From Sphingomonas sp. (GTDB lineage Bacteria; Pseudomonadota; Alphaproteobacteria; Sphingomonadales; Sphingomonadaceae), in NCBI RefSeq assembly GCF_017744835.1, contig NZ_JAGIAM010000003.1, forward strand, positions 682,001 to 746,000: 64,000 nt of DNA, in the 5' to 3' direction. Shown here in pieces: positions 29,317 to 40,389 of this stretch (its first letter is position 1; every line of letters begins with the position of its first letter). Below the pieces are notes generated by a model. It was not told the origin of the DNA. It saw only the letters and a list, made by a program, of their open reading frames with translations, and did no database searches. Made by a program: the position numbers and the translations under genes.

Positions 29317-29577
29317 TCATTCGAGGTCGGTGGGTCGCCCCTTGCCGCGATTGCGGAAAGCCTCGGTATTGCGGGAATTCTCTTCCTCGATCTGCTTCCA
29401 TTCCGCCTTGGTGTGACAGACGCTCTTGGCAACGATCGAGCCCGTGGGAGTCACGCGCCGGCACACCTTCTTTTCCTTGGCCTCGACCGGCGCAGGATTT
29501 CCCGCATCCTGCGCCAGCGCGGGAGCTGCCACCAATGAAACGGCAAGGACGAGCGAAAACTTCAACGACATCGGCAC
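29317..29577 (-). CDS. Hypothetical secreted protein
   Basis: MSLKFSLVLAVSLVAAPALAQD... CRRVTPTGSIVAKSVCHTKAEWKQIEEENSRNTEAFRNRG. Confidence 0.65.
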   Translation of the reverse strand: MPMSLKFSLVLAVSLVAAPALAQDAGNPAPVEAKEKKVCRRVTPTGSIVAKSVCHTKAEWKQIEEENSRNTEAFRNRGKGRPTDLE

Positions 29578-29674
29578 ACCTCGAGACCAAAGGGCCAGCG
29601 TAATACGCGACTAAGTAAAGGCAACCATCGTCGCGAGAGCTTGATGATCGCAAGATATTACCGATGACTATAGG

Positions 29675-29776
29675 TCATTTGCGTCCGAAAAGTTTCTGAT
29701 GATCGCCATGGGCGAGCTTGGCCCAGGCCGGCACACGAAGACGCCACCGCCTGCGTGCCGAGCGGCTCGCAGCCAT
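29675..29776 (-). other. Short ORF/fragment duplicating the MutL C-terminal tail
   Basis: MAASRSARRRWRLRVPAWAKLAHGDHQKLFGRK*; MutL ends ...HGRPTWVKLAHGDIEKLFGRK*. Confidence 0.55.
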
Positions 29777-29829
29777 CAGCTTCCCGGCATATTCCCTGCC
29801 GACTCCGAGAGATCAGTCTTCCGGCAAGT

Positions 29830-31632
29830 TCATTTCCGCCCGAACAGCTTCTCGATGTCGCCGTGCGCCAGCTTCACCCAGGTGGGGCGGCCGTGGTTGC
29901 ACTGGCCGGAGTGGGGCGTCGCCTCCATCTCGCGCAGCAGCGCGTTCATCTCGGTGACCGACAGGATGCGGCCAGCGCGGACCGAGCCGTGGCAGGCCAT
30001 GGTCGCGGCGACATGGTCGAGGCGTTCCTTGAGGCTCAGCGCCTCGTCATAGCTGGCCAGCTCGTCGGCAAGGTCGGTGACCAGGCCGTGGACGTCGCCC
30101 TGCCCCAGCGCCGCGGGCGTGGCGCGGACGAGCATCGCGCGCGGGCCGAAGCGCTCGAGCTCGAGGCCGAATTGCGCGAGTTCCTCCAGGCGCGCCTCGA
30201 GCCGGTCGCAGCCGGGTTCGTCGAGCTCGACGACTTCGGCGAGGAGCAGCGCCTGCGAGGCGACCCCGCCATTGGCCATGGCGCGGCGCATCCGTTCGAG
30301 CACGAGCCGCTCGTGCGCGGCGTGCTGGTCGACCAGAACGAGCCCGTCCTCGGCCTCGGCGACGATATAGGTCTTGGCGACCTGGCCGCGGGCGACGCCG
30401 AGGGGGAAGTCGGTGGTCGCGGGGACCGGCGCGTGCGCGGCCTCTGCACGGGCCTGGGGCGGCGGAGTGAAGAAGGTCGTGCGGGGATCGTGGAGGGCGG
30501 CGCCGGAATAGCGTTTCAGATCTTCGAACGACGGGCTGGGTGAAACCTGACTGCCCCACCCCAACCCCTCCCCTGAAGGGGAGGGGCTGTCGAGGTATCC
30601 CGGCTGCCACATGCCGAGCGCGGCTTCGCTCGGGCGCTGGACGCTGCGGTGGCCGGCCTCGTCGAGCGCGCGGCGGAGGCCCGAGACGATCAGCCCGCGC
30701 GCGAGCGCCGGATCGCGGAAACGGACTTCGGTCTTGGCGGGGTGGACGTTCACGTCGACCGCGTCGGCGGGCACGTCGAGGAACAACGCGACGACGGGGT
30801 GGCGGTCGCGCGCGAGCATCTCGGCATAGGCACCGCGGACCGCGCCGACGAGCAGCCGGTCCTTCACCGGGCGGCCGTTGACGAAGAGATATTGGTGATC
30901 GGCGACACCGCGGTTGAAGGTGGGGAGGCCGGCGACCCCGCCGAGCACATGGCCCTCGCGCTCGAGGTCCACGGCGACGCTGTTCTCGGCCAGGTCGCGG
31001 TCGGTGAGCGCGGCGACGCGCTGCGGCCGGGTCTCGCCGCCCTGGACCGAGAGGACGCGGCGGCCGTCATGCTCGACCGAGAAGCCGATGTCGGGCCGCG
31101 CCATCGCCAGCCTTTTCACCACATCGAGCGCGGCGCCATATTCGGCACGGGCCGAGCGCAGGAACTTGCGGCGCGCGGGCACGCGGGCGAACAGCGCCTC
31201 GACGCGCACGCGCGTGCCGGGCGGCAGCGCGGCGGGGCCCTCCGCCAGGCGCTCGCCATTGTCGACGGTCAGCGCCCAGCCGTCGCCGCCGCGCACGCGG
31301 CTCTCCAGCGTCAGCCGCGCGACGCTGGCGATCGAGGGCAACGCCTCGCCGCGAAAACCCAACGTCGTGACGTGCTCGATCGCATCGTCGGGAAGCTTGG
31401 AGGTGGCGTGCCGCTCGAGCGCCAGCGCCATTTCGGCGGGCAGCATGCCGCAGCCATCGTCGATGACTTCGATCAATTCGGTGCCGCCCGCGGCGAGGCG
31501 CACGGCGATCCGCGTGGCGCCGGCGTCGATGGCGTTCTCGACCAGTTCCTTGAGCGCGCTCGCGGGGCGTTCGACGACCTCTCCCGCTGCAATTCGGTTG
31601 ACAAGATGCTCCGGCAAGCGACGTATTGACAT
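29830..31632 (-). CDS. mutL: DNA mismatch repair endonuclease MutL
   Basis: MSIRRLPEHLVNRIAAGEVVERPASALKELVENAIDAGATRI...LGFRGEALPSIASV; C-terminal LVDQHAAHERLVLERM. Confidence 0.97.
   Translation of the reverse strand: MSIRRLPEHLVNRIAAGEVVERPASALKELVENAIDAGATRIAVRLAAGGTELIEVIDDGCGMLPAEMALALERHATSKLPDDAIEHVTTLGFRGEALPSIASVARLTLESRVRGGDGWALTVDNGERLAEGPAALPPGTRVRVEALFARVPARRKFLRSARAEYGAALDVVKRLAMARPDIGFSVEHDGRRVLSVQGGETRPQRVAALTDRDLAENSVAVDLEREGHVLGGVAGLPTFNRGVADHQYLFVNGRPVKDRLLVGAVRGAYAEMLARDRHPVVALFLDVPADAVDVNVHPAKTEVRFRDPALARGLIVSGLRRALDEAGHRSVQRPSEAALGMWQPGYLDSPSPSGEGLGWGSQVSPSPSFEDLKRYSGAALHDPRTTFFTPPPQARAEAAHAPVPATTDFPLGVARGQVAKTYIVAEAEDGLVLVDQHAAHERLVLERMRRAMANGGVASQALLLAEVVELDEPGCDRLEARLEELAQFGLELERFGPRAMLVRATPAALGQGDVHGLVTDLADELASYDEALSLKERLDHVAATMACHGSVRAGRILSVTEMNALLREMEATPHSGQCNHGRPTWVKLAHGDIEKLFGRK
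30551..30590 (+). repeat. REP-like palindrome embedded in frame within mutL linker
   Basis: ctgccccaccccaacccctcccctgaaggggaggggctg; translated on the minus strand as [14 protein letters not shown]. Confidence 0.8.
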
Positions 31633-31646
31633 GGCTGTCCGTCTAG

Positions 31647-32825
<1,179 letters not shown>

Positions 32826-32843
32826 TCGGGAGAATAGGGGTAA

Positions 32844-33743
32844 ATGGCGCCGCCACGTAACCGGCGCCCCGGGTTTTCGCGGCGGGCGCAATACGGGCTC
32901 TTCCTCGGCTATGTGGGCGCGGTCGGCGGCGTGCTGATCGGCGGCGTCCTGCTGCTGCTCTCGACGTTCAACCCCGCCGCCTATTCGGCCGTCCGCGGCG
33001 TCGTGTCCGAAGCCACGACGCCGGTCTCCTCCGGGCTTGCCTGGGTATGGGGCGGGATCGCGGGCGTGCCCCGGGGCATCGGTAGCTATCTGAACGTCCG
33101 CACCGAGAATGCGCAGCTGAAAGCGAAGATCGAGAGTGACGCGCAAGTCGTTGCGAAAGCGCGGATGCTCACCCAGGAGAACCTGCGGCTGCGCGCCATG
33201 CTCAAGCTGCGCGACGTGACCACCGACGCGGTGGTGATCGCGCGGCTGGTCAACAGCACCGCATCGAGCACGCGCCGCTTCGCCACGCTCAACGCCGGCG
33301 CCTGGCAGGGCGTGCGGCGGACGATGCCGGTGCGCGAGGCCGCCGGGCTGATCGGCCAGGTGGTCGAGACCAGCCCCAACACATCGCGCGTGCTGCTGAT
33401 CGTCGATCCGGAGAGCATCGTGCCGGTGCGCCGCGTGCGCGACGGGCTGCCCGCGATCGCCTCGGGCCGCGGCGACGGGCTGATCGACATCCGCTCGGCC
33501 AGCGTGGCGGTGCTCACCTTCCAGCCCGGCGACAGCTTCGTGACTTCGGGCACGGGCGGCATCTTTCCGCCGAACATTCCGCTCGGCCGCGTGATCCGCA
33601 CCACCGGCGACATCGCCATCGCGCAGCCCGCCGCCAATCCGGACTCGCTCGATTTCGCGCTGGTCCAGCAGACCTTCCTTCCGCCGCCCTCGCCCGAACC
33701 CTCGGGCCCGCCGGCCGAGCCGGAGGCTGCGCCCAAGCCGTGA
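32844..33743 (+). CDS. mreC: Rod shape-determining protein MreC
   Basis: Position after mreB; N-terminal TM, coiled coil, beta domain ...NAGAWQGVRRTMPVREAAGLIGQVVETSPNTSRVLLIVDPESIVPVRRVRDGLPAI. Confidence 0.93.
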   Translation: MAPPRNRRPGFSRRAQYGLFLGYVGAVGGVLIGGVLLLLSTFNPAAYSAVRGVVSEATTPVSSGLAWVWGGIAGVPRGIGSYLNVRTENAQLKAKIESDAQVVAKARMLTQENLRLRAMLKLRDVTTDAVVIARLVNSTASSTRRFATLNAGAWQGVRRTMPVREAAGLIGQVVETSPNTSRVLLIVDPESIVPVRRVRDGLPAIASGRGDGLIDIRSASVAVLTFQPGDSFVTSGTGGIFPPNIPLGRVIRTTGDIAIAQPAANPDSLDFALVQQTFLPPPSPEPSGPPAEPEAAPKP

Positions 33744-34252
33744 GCCCGATGGAGTTCATTCCGCTCGGACAATCGGAAAGGCGCCCACGCGCGGTCTGGC
33801 TCGCCCCCCTGTCGGTGATGCTGGGCTCGCTGATGACGCTGCTGCCGTTGATCGCAGTGGTGCCCTATCTGCCCCCTTTCGGGCTGATGATGCTGCTCGG
33901 CTGGCGCATGACGCGCGGCGATTCGATGCGCGTCTGGGCGCCGGTGCCGCTGGGGCTGTTCGACGACCTGGTGAGCGGCCAGCCGCTCGGCAGCGCGATG
34001 GTGCTCTGGACCGTGTGCGTCCTGATGATGGACGTGCTAGATACGCGGCTGGTATGGCGCGACTTCTGGCAGGACTGGTTGATCGCATCCGGCGGCATCG
34101 GCTTCTGCCTGATCGCCGGACGGCTGCTCGCGGTGCCGTTCGGCGCGCATGTCGACACCGCGCTGCTGCTCCAGGCCGTGATTTCCTGCGCGCTTTTCCC
34201 ACTGGTCTATCGCTTCTGCGCCTGGCTGGACCGTGACGTGAAGAAGGTCTGA
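33740..34252 (+). CDS. mreD: Rod shape-determining protein MreD
   Basis: Multi-TM, between mreC and mrdA; GLFDDLVSGQPLGSAMVLWTV. Confidence 0.85.
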   Translation: MSPMEFIPLGQSERRPRAVWLAPLSVMLGSLMTLLPLIAVVPYLPPFGLMMLLGWRMTRGDSMRVWAPVPLGLFDDLVSGQPLGSAMVLWTVCVLMMDVLDTRLVWRDFWQDWLIASGGIGFCLIAGRLLAVPFGAHVDTALLLQAVISCALFPLVYRFCAWLDRDVKKV

Positions 34253-34253
34253 C

Positions 34254-36287
34254 GTGGCCAAGATCACCGAGGCAACCCAGACCTATAGCTTCTCGCGGCG
34301 GGCACTGATGCTCGGCGGCGTGCAGGGCACGATCGCGCTCGCGCTCGCCGGGCGGATGACCTGGCTCTCGGTCTACGAGAACGAGCATTACCGGCTGATG
34401 GCGGAGAGCAACCGCGTCAATTTGACGCTCACGCCGCCGCGACGCGGCTGGATCGTCGACCGCAGCGGCATCCCCCTCGCCAACAACCGCACCGACTTCC
34501 GCGTCGACCTGATCCCCGACCGGATCGAGGACAAGGACAAGACGCTCGCCGCGCTCCAGCAGATCCTGCGGCTCACGCCCGAGGACATGGAGCGGATCCG
34601 CACCGACCTGAAGCGCGCCGCCGGCTTCCGCCCGGTGCCTGTGCTCGAGAATCTCGACTGGGAGCGGTTCGCGGCAGTGAGCGTGCGCCTGCCCGAGCTT
34701 CCCGGCGTCTCCCCTACCCGCGGTTTCGCGCGCAACTATCCGCTCGGCGCCGCCGTGGGCCATCTGATCGGCTATGTCGGCGCGGCCTCGGCCGAGCAGT
34801 ACAAGAAAGAGAAGGACCCGCTCCTCCTCGCGCCCGGCTTCAAGCTGGGCAAGGACGGGCTCGAGAAGATGCTCGAGACGACGCTGCGCGGGACGCCGGG
34901 CGCCAAGCGGATCGAAGTGACCGCGCACGGCCGTCTGGTCCGCGAGCTCGCGACGCGCCCCGACGCGCCGGGCAAGACGGTGAAGCTCACCATCGACGCG
35001 CTGCTCCAGGAATATGTCGCACGGCGGCTGGGCACCAATTCGGGCTCGGCGGTGGTGATCGACGTCGCCAGCGGCGACATCCTCGCCATGGTGTCGATGC
35101 CGGCCTACGACCCCAACAGCTTCTCCGACGGCATCAGCCAGAGCGAATGGAAGATGCTCAGCGAGGACGACCACGTCCCGCTGATGAACAAGGTGCTGCA
35201 GGGCCTTTATCCGCCGGGCTCGACGGTCAAGCCGATGAACGGGCTGGCGCTGATGCACGCGGGCATCGACCCGCACATGCGCGTCAACTGCTCGGGCGCG
35301 ATGCGCGTCGGCAACGGCATATTCCACTGCCACAAGCGCCGCGGCCATGGTCCGCTCGACCTCAAGAACGCGATTATGCAGAGCTGCGACATCTATTTCT
35401 ACGAGATGGTCCGCCGCATCGGCTATGACGCCGTGGCGCCGATCGCGCGATCGGTGGGGCTCGGCCAGAAGTTCGACCTGCCCTTCACCACCCAGCGTTT
35501 CGGGACGGTGCCCGACAGCGCGTGGAAGATGAAGCGCTACAAGCAGGCCTGGACCGTGGCGGATTCGCTTAATGCGTCGATCGGCCAGGGCTATGTGCTC
35601 GCCAACCCCCTCCAGCTCGCCGTGATGGCGAGCCGGCTGGCATCGGGCCGCGCTCTGGTGCCGCGGCTGATTGCCGGCGGGCCGGCGCAGCAGGCCGAAC
35701 CGCTAGCCGTCACGCCCGAGCAGCTGGCGATCGTGCGCGACGCGATGTTCGGCGTGGTCAACTCGGGCGGCACCGGCGGCGCGAGCCGAATCCAGATTCC
35801 TGGCGTCACTTTGGCAGCCAAGACCGGCACCGCCCAGGTCCGCCGCATCACCATGGCGGAGCGGCGCTCGGGCGTGCTCAACAACGCCTCGCTGCCCTTC
35901 AAGCTGAGGGACCACGCGCTGTTCGTCTGCTTCGCGCCCGCGGACAATCCCAAATATGCCGCGGCGATCGTGCTCGAGCACAACGGCCACACGATCCGCA
36001 ACCTCGACACGCCGATGATCGGCCGCGACATCATGACCTTCCTGTTCGACCGCAAGGTGGCGATGGACTCGCTCCACCGCGAGGAGCCGACCTGGGGCGG
36101 CGACTATCGCACGCGGATGGCCGAGCAGACCAAGGCGTTCAAGGCAGCGCACAGCGCCCCGCCCCCGCCCGCGCCCGAGGACGCCGCCGAGGCCGCCAGC
36201 ACGGTGGCCTCCGACGCCGCCAACGCGACGACCAGCAACACGATGGACAGCAGCGCGGCCGAACGCGGCAGCGTGGAGGCAGAGTAA
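34254..36287 (+). CDS. mrdA: Penicillin-binding protein 2
   Basis: PPRRGWIVDRSGIPLANNRTDFRVDLIPDRIED...YPPGSTVKPMNGLAL...AAKTGTAQVRR. Confidence 0.95.
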   Translation: MAKITEATQTYSFSRRALMLGGVQGTIALALAGRMTWLSVYENEHYRLMAESNRVNLTLTPPRRGWIVDRSGIPLANNRTDFRVDLIPDRIEDKDKTLAALQQILRLTPEDMERIRTDLKRAAGFRPVPVLENLDWERFAAVSVRLPELPGVSPTRGFARNYPLGAAVGHLIGYVGAASAEQYKKEKDPLLLAPGFKLGKDGLEKMLETTLRGTPGAKRIEVTAHGRLVRELATRPDAPGKTVKLTIDALLQEYVARRLGTNSGSAVVIDVASGDILAMVSMPAYDPNSFSDGISQSEWKMLSEDDHVPLMNKVLQGLYPPGSTVKPMNGLALMHAGIDPHMRVNCSGAMRVGNGIFHCHKRRGHGPLDLKNAIMQSCDIYFYEMVRRIGYDAVAPIARSVGLGQKFDLPFTTQRFGTVPDSAWKMKRYKQAWTVADSLNASIGQGYVLANPLQLAVMASRLASGRALVPRLIAGGPAQQAEPLAVTPEQLAIVRDAMFGVVNSGGTGGASRIQIPGVTLAAKTGTAQVRRITMAERRSGVLNNASLPFKLRDHALFVCFAPADNPKYAAAIVLEHNGHTIRNLDTPMIGRDIMTFLFDRKVAMDSLHREEPTWGGDYRTRMAEQTKAFKAAHSAPPPPAPEDAAEAASTVASDAANATTSNTMDSSAAERGSVEAE

Positions 36288-37423
36288 TGGCCACGCTTCA
36301 ATCTTCCGGCCTCGGCCCTTCGGGAATCGTCCCGGGCCCGCTGGCACAGCTGCCGTGGCGCATCATCGGGCTGGTGATCGCGATCGGCATGTTCGGCTTC
36401 GTCGTGCTCTATTCAGCCGCCGGCGGCAGCCTGCAGCCCTGGGCGGCGAAGCAGGCGCTGCTCTTCTTCGTATGCCTGGCCGGCGCAGTGGGCCTATCCT
36501 ATGTGCCCGAGACCTTCTGGGCGCTGGGCGCGCTGCCGATGTACGTGCTGATCGTGGCGATGCTGCTCGGCGTGGAGCTGCTCGGCGCAGTCGCGGGCGG
36601 CAGCCAGCGATGGCTCGACCTGGGCATCATCCGGCTCCAGCCCTCCGAGCTGATGAAGCCGGTGATCGTGCTCGCGCTCGCCCGCTTCTACGAGATGCTG
36701 CCGGTGGGCGAGATCCGCAAGTTCGGCGCGATCTGGCCCGCGGCGGTGCTGGTCGGCATCCCGGCGGCGCTGGTGATGCTCCAGCCCGACCTCGGCACCG
36801 CGCTGATGATCTGCTTCGGCGGGGCGACGGTGATGTTCCTGGCGGGCATCCCGCTGCGGCTGTTCATCGGCGGGATCCTGGGCGCGGCGGTGTTCATCCC
36901 GCTCGCAGTCAACTTCCTGCTCCACGAATATCAGCGCAACCGCGTGCTGATCTTCCTCAACCCCGAGAGCGATCCGCTCGGCACCGGCTATCACATCAGC
37001 CAGTCCAAGATCGCGATCGGATCGGGCGGCATCTTCGGCAAGGGCTTCCTGCAGGGCACGCAGAGCCACCTCGACTATCTGCCCGAGGGCCATACCGACT
37101 TCGCGCTGGCGACGATGATGGAGGAATGGGGGCTGCTCGGCGGGCTGTTCGTGATCACCGCCTACGCCTTCCTGATCGGCTGGGGGATCAGCGTGAGCAT
37201 GCGCGCCAAGAGCCGCTTCGGCCGGCTGACCGCGGCCGGGCTTTCGGCGACGATCTTCTTCTATGTGGCGATCAACATGGCGATGGTGATGGGCCTCGCC
37301 CCGGTCGTCGGCATCCCGCTGCCGATGATCAGCTTCGGCGGCACGGCGCTGATGACGGTGATGATCTGCCTGGGCATCCTGATGTCGATCGACCGCCAGA
37401 GCCGCCGCGTGCAGCGCTGGTAG
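36287..37423 (+). CDS. rodA: Rod shape-determining protein RodA
   Basis: GSQRWLDLGIIRLQPSELMKPVIVLALARFYE...LQPDLGTALMICFGG...PLPMISFGGTALMTVMICLGILMSI: SEDS family. Confidence 0.96.
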   Translation: MATLQSSGLGPSGIVPGPLAQLPWRIIGLVIAIGMFGFVVLYSAAGGSLQPWAAKQALLFFVCLAGAVGLSYVPETFWALGALPMYVLIVAMLLGVELLGAVAGGSQRWLDLGIIRLQPSELMKPVIVLALARFYEMLPVGEIRKFGAIWPAAVLVGIPAALVMLQPDLGTALMICFGGATVMFLAGIPLRLFIGGILGAAVFIPLAVNFLLHEYQRNRVLIFLNPESDPLGTGYHISQSKIAIGSGGIFGKGFLQGTQSHLDYLPEGHTDFALATMMEEWGLLGGLFVITAYAFLIGWGISVSMRAKSRFGRLTAAGLSATIFFYVAINMAMVMGLAPVVGIPLPMISFGGTALMTVMICLGILMSIDRQSRRVQRW

Positions 37424-37538
37424 GCCTTTCGCGAAAAAGTTTCGATTTTGGGGTTTACAATATCCGAATCCGGGTGCTAACGGCGCGCCTCCAAACGCGG
37501 CGGTGCAGACACCATATGCACCTCAAGCAGCCCGGAAT

Positions 37539-37614
<76 letters not shown>

Positions 37615-37775
37615 TTCCCCCTGCTCCAGCACCAAGTTATACCAGGCTTTTCAGTGCGTTGGGCTTGGTAGCGCTTCAAAAACCTGCCTTGCCCAAGTTT
37701 GCGCACCTTCGCGCAGAATCATCGCGGAAAGCCGAATCCTGCAGCCGCGCGGCGCTGAACCAAGGGGAGCAAGAC

Positions 37776-38102
37776 ATGTCCCATGACGTGATGATCCTGC
37801 GGAAATGGACCGGGGTGATCCGCACCGCGGACGAGGAAGCCTATGCGGCCTATATCGATGCCACCGGGCTCGCCGATTATGCGGCAACTCCAGGCAACAA
37901 AGGCGTCCAGATGCTCTTCCGCGCCCTCGGCGACGGCCGCAGCGAGGTGAGCACGCTCAGTTGGTGGCAATCGCTCGAGGCAATCCGCGGCTTTGCCGGC
38001 GAGGATATCGAGGTCGCGCGCTATTATCCCGACGACGATCGCTTCCTCCTCGAACGCCCGGCGTACGTCGAACACCACCGCGTCGTACGCCGCGTACCCT
38101 GA
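37776..38102 (+). CDS. Small protein, dimeric alpha/beta-barrel/ABM-like (putative)
   Basis: MSHDVMILRKWTGVIRTADEEAYAAYIDATGLADYAATPGNKGVQMLFRALGDGRSEVSTLSWWQSLEAIRGFAGEDIEVARYYPDDDRFLLERPAYVEHHRVV. Confidence 0.7.
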   Translation: MSHDVMILRKWTGVIRTADEEAYAAYIDATGLADYAATPGNKGVQMLFRALGDGRSEVSTLSWWQSLEAIRGFAGEDIEVARYYPDDDRFLLERPAYVEHHRVVRRVP

Positions 38103-38164
38103 GGCGCGCAGGCTCCGCGCGCGAACTCGCTCGCCGTATATGGCGGAGTACCCCGACGCTTGGC

Positions 38165-39244
38165 TCAGTCGAGCTCCCGCATTTCGACGACGCGGCGTTC
38201 ACGGGCGCTGATTTCCGCGGCCACGCCGATCATCACCGCCAGCAATCCGTCGCGCGCGGTCACTTCCACGGGTCCCTCGCCGCGGACTGCGCGCGCGAAA
38301 GCCTCATGCTGATGGAAGGTGGCTCCATGATGCGATCCGGCCGCCATCGCCGCAGGATCGACCGCGACCGTCTCACGCTCGACCTGCTTGAGCGCACCCA
38401 AGGGAACCCGCGGCGAGAAGACCAGCTCGCCCGGCGGCACGAGGACATCCAGCCGGGCCCTGTCGCCAGTCGCGGAAATCGCCTCCTGATGCTCGGCACC
38501 CTCTGCGAACATGCACAGGTCGAGCATCGCCCGCGTACCGTCGGCGAAGTCGACGATGGTATAGCTGTTGTCGATGATATCGGGCACCTCTGCGCCGTAG
38601 CGCTCATCGAGATGGTTCACGTCCATCGCACCTGAGCAATAGACCCGGACCGCCTCGCTGCGCACGATCAGGCGCATCAGATCGAAGAAGTGGCAGCACT
38701 TCTCGACCATCGTGCCGCCCGTGTTGCGCGAAAAGCGGTTCCAGTCGCCGACCTTGGCAAGGAACGGGAATCGGTGCTCTCGCATCGAAAGCATATGAAG
38801 CCGGCCGATGCGCCCGGCGTGCACCTGCTCGACGAACCGCGCGACGGGAGGCATGTAGCGATATTCCATGCCGGTCCAGAACGGCGCCCTCGCCGCTTCC
38901 GCCCGCTCGACGATCCAGCGTGCGTCGGCGATCGTGGTCGCCAGGGGCTTTTCGCACAGGATCGCCACGCCGCGCTCGAACAGCGGCGCAAGCACCGCGC
39001 GGTGCGTGTGATTGGGAGAAGCGACGACCACTGCGTCCACCTCTCCCTTTTCCGCAAGCGCCTCGGCGCTTCCGAAGCTCGCCGGCCGCTCCGCGCCGAG
39101 CGCCGCGGCCGCCCAGGCGAGCGAGTTGTCCACCGGATCGGCGATCGCAGTGATGCGGGCTCCCGGGATCAGCTGGATGTTGCGGATATGCTCGCAGCCC
39201 ATCATCCCGGTGCCAACGAGTCCGTAGCGGATTGTCTCGACCAT
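38165..39244 (-). CDS. Gfo/Idh/MocA family oxidoreductase
   Basis: VETIRYGLVGTGMMGCEHIRNIQLIPGARITAIADP...VVVASPNHTHRAVLAPLFERGVAILCEKPLATT: NAD-binding GxGxxG and EKP motif. Confidence 0.92.
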   Translation of the reverse strand: MVETIRYGLVGTGMMGCEHIRNIQLIPGARITAIADPVDNSLAWAAAALGAERPASFGSAEALAEKGEVDAVVVASPNHTHRAVLAPLFERGVAILCEKPLATTIADARWIVERAEAARAPFWTGMEYRYMPPVARFVEQVHAGRIGRLHMLSMREHRFPFLAKVGDWNRFSRNTGGTMVEKCCHFFDLMRLIVRSEAVRVYCSGAMDVNHLDERYGAEVPDIIDNSYTIVDFADGTRAMLDLCMFAEGAEHQEAISATGDRARLDVLVPPGELVFSPRVPLGALKQVERETVAVDPAAMAAGSHHGATFHQHEAFARAVRGEGPVEVTARDGLLAVMIGVAAEISARERRVVEMRELD

Positions 39245-39246
39245 AA

Positions 39247-39267
39247 TTCCTATGCGACCAGTAGGAA
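39247..39267. promoter_or_regulatory. Palindrome in divergent intergenic region (possible operator)
   Basis: TTCCTA-tgcgaccag-TAGGAA between the oxidoreductase and the monooxygenase genes. Confidence 0.35.
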
Positions 39268-39330
39268 ATCTTGCTTCGCGCAAATGTCGGCGCGCGGCAA
39301 GAGGGGATGGTGATCGACGAAGGGCTTGAG

Positions 39331-40386
39331 ATGAACCCCTGCGAGGTAAGCTGGTTCTCGGCGCTGTGCGACGATGATTATGAATTCCTGGGCGTTGCCG
39401 AGCCCAGGCTCCAGTCGAGCTGGGAGCATTGCCGCGACCTGGTGCTGCAGTCGGAAAGCCTTGGCTTCGACAATGTCCTCTGCCCATCGGGCTATGCGCT
39501 CGGCATCGACACCACTGCATTCGCGGCTGCGATCTCCACCTGGGTCCGCCGCATTCGACTGCTGGTGGCGCTGCGCATGGGCGAGAGCTGGCCGCCACAG
39601 CTCGCGCGCCAGATCGCCACCATCGACCAGATGCTGGGCGGACGGCTTGCCATCAACATCATCTCGAGCGACCTGCCGGGCGAAACGCTCGAGAGCGGCC
39701 CTCGCTATGCGCGCACGATCGAGGCGATGGCGATATTGCGCCAATTGCTCGACGGAGAAGCGATCGATCACGATGGCCAATTCTGGAAGGTGAAGACAGC
39801 GCCTCCGCGCGTCGCCCCGGTGTCTGGCCGCTGCCCCCAATTCTATTTCGGCGGCCTTTCAGAGCATGCGCGCGACGCCGCGGCCAAGGGTGCCGATGTG
39901 TATCTGATGTGGCCCGACACGCTGCCTGCCATACGCGACACCATTGCCGACGTGCGTGCGCGGGCGGCGAAGGAAGGCCGGACGCTGCGCTTCGGCTATC
40001 GCGTCCACGTCGTGGTGCGCGAGACGGAGGAGGAAGCACGCGCCGCCGCCGACCGGCTCGTATCGAAGCTGGATGATCATACCGGCGCCCGCATTCGCGC
40101 CAATTCGCTCGACAGCCGCTCGGCGGGCGTTCGCCGCCAGGCCGAGCTGCGCGAAGCGTCGGGCGGCGAATATGTCGAGGACAATCTGTGGACCGGCATC
40201 GGCCGCGCGCGCTCGGGCTGTGGCGCGGCGATCGTCGGTGACCCCGATCAGGTGCTCGCCAAGCTGAACGCCTATCGCGCGGAGGGGATCGAGGCCTTCA
40301 TCCTCTCGGGCTACCCGCATGCCGCCGAGGCCGATCTGTTCGCGCGCCATGTGCTGCCGCGGCTCGACCACGCGCCGCTGGCCTGA
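39331..40386 (+). CDS. LLM-class flavin-dependent monooxygenase, SsuD (alkanesulfonate monooxygenase)-like
   Basis: LLVALRMGESWPPQLARQIATIDQMLGGRLAINIISSDLPGE...FYFGGLSEHARDAAAKGADVYLMWPDT...RFGYRVHVVVRETEEEARAAADRLVSKLDD...NLWTGIGRARSGCGAAIVGDPDQV...FILSGYPHAAEADLFARHVLPRL: clear SsuD-family pattern. Confidence 0.9.
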   Translation: MNPCEVSWFSALCDDDYEFLGVAEPRLQSSWEHCRDLVLQSESLGFDNVLCPSGYALGIDTTAFAAAISTWVRRIRLLVALRMGESWPPQLARQIATIDQMLGGRLAINIISSDLPGETLESGPRYARTIEAMAILRQLLDGEAIDHDGQFWKVKTAPPRVAPVSGRCPQFYFGGLSEHARDAAAKGADVYLMWPDTLPAIRDTIADVRARAAKEGRTLRFGYRVHVVVRETEEEARAAADRLVSKLDDHTGARIRANSLDSRSAGVRRQAELREASGGEYVEDNLWTGIGRARSGCGAAIVGDPDQVLAKLNAYRAEGIEAFILSGYPHAAEADLFARHVLPRLDHAPLA

Positions 40387-40389
40387 ACC

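Noticed and set aside
33756-35348. 530-aa minus-strand ORF
   Set aside because: Antisense to mreD/mrdA.
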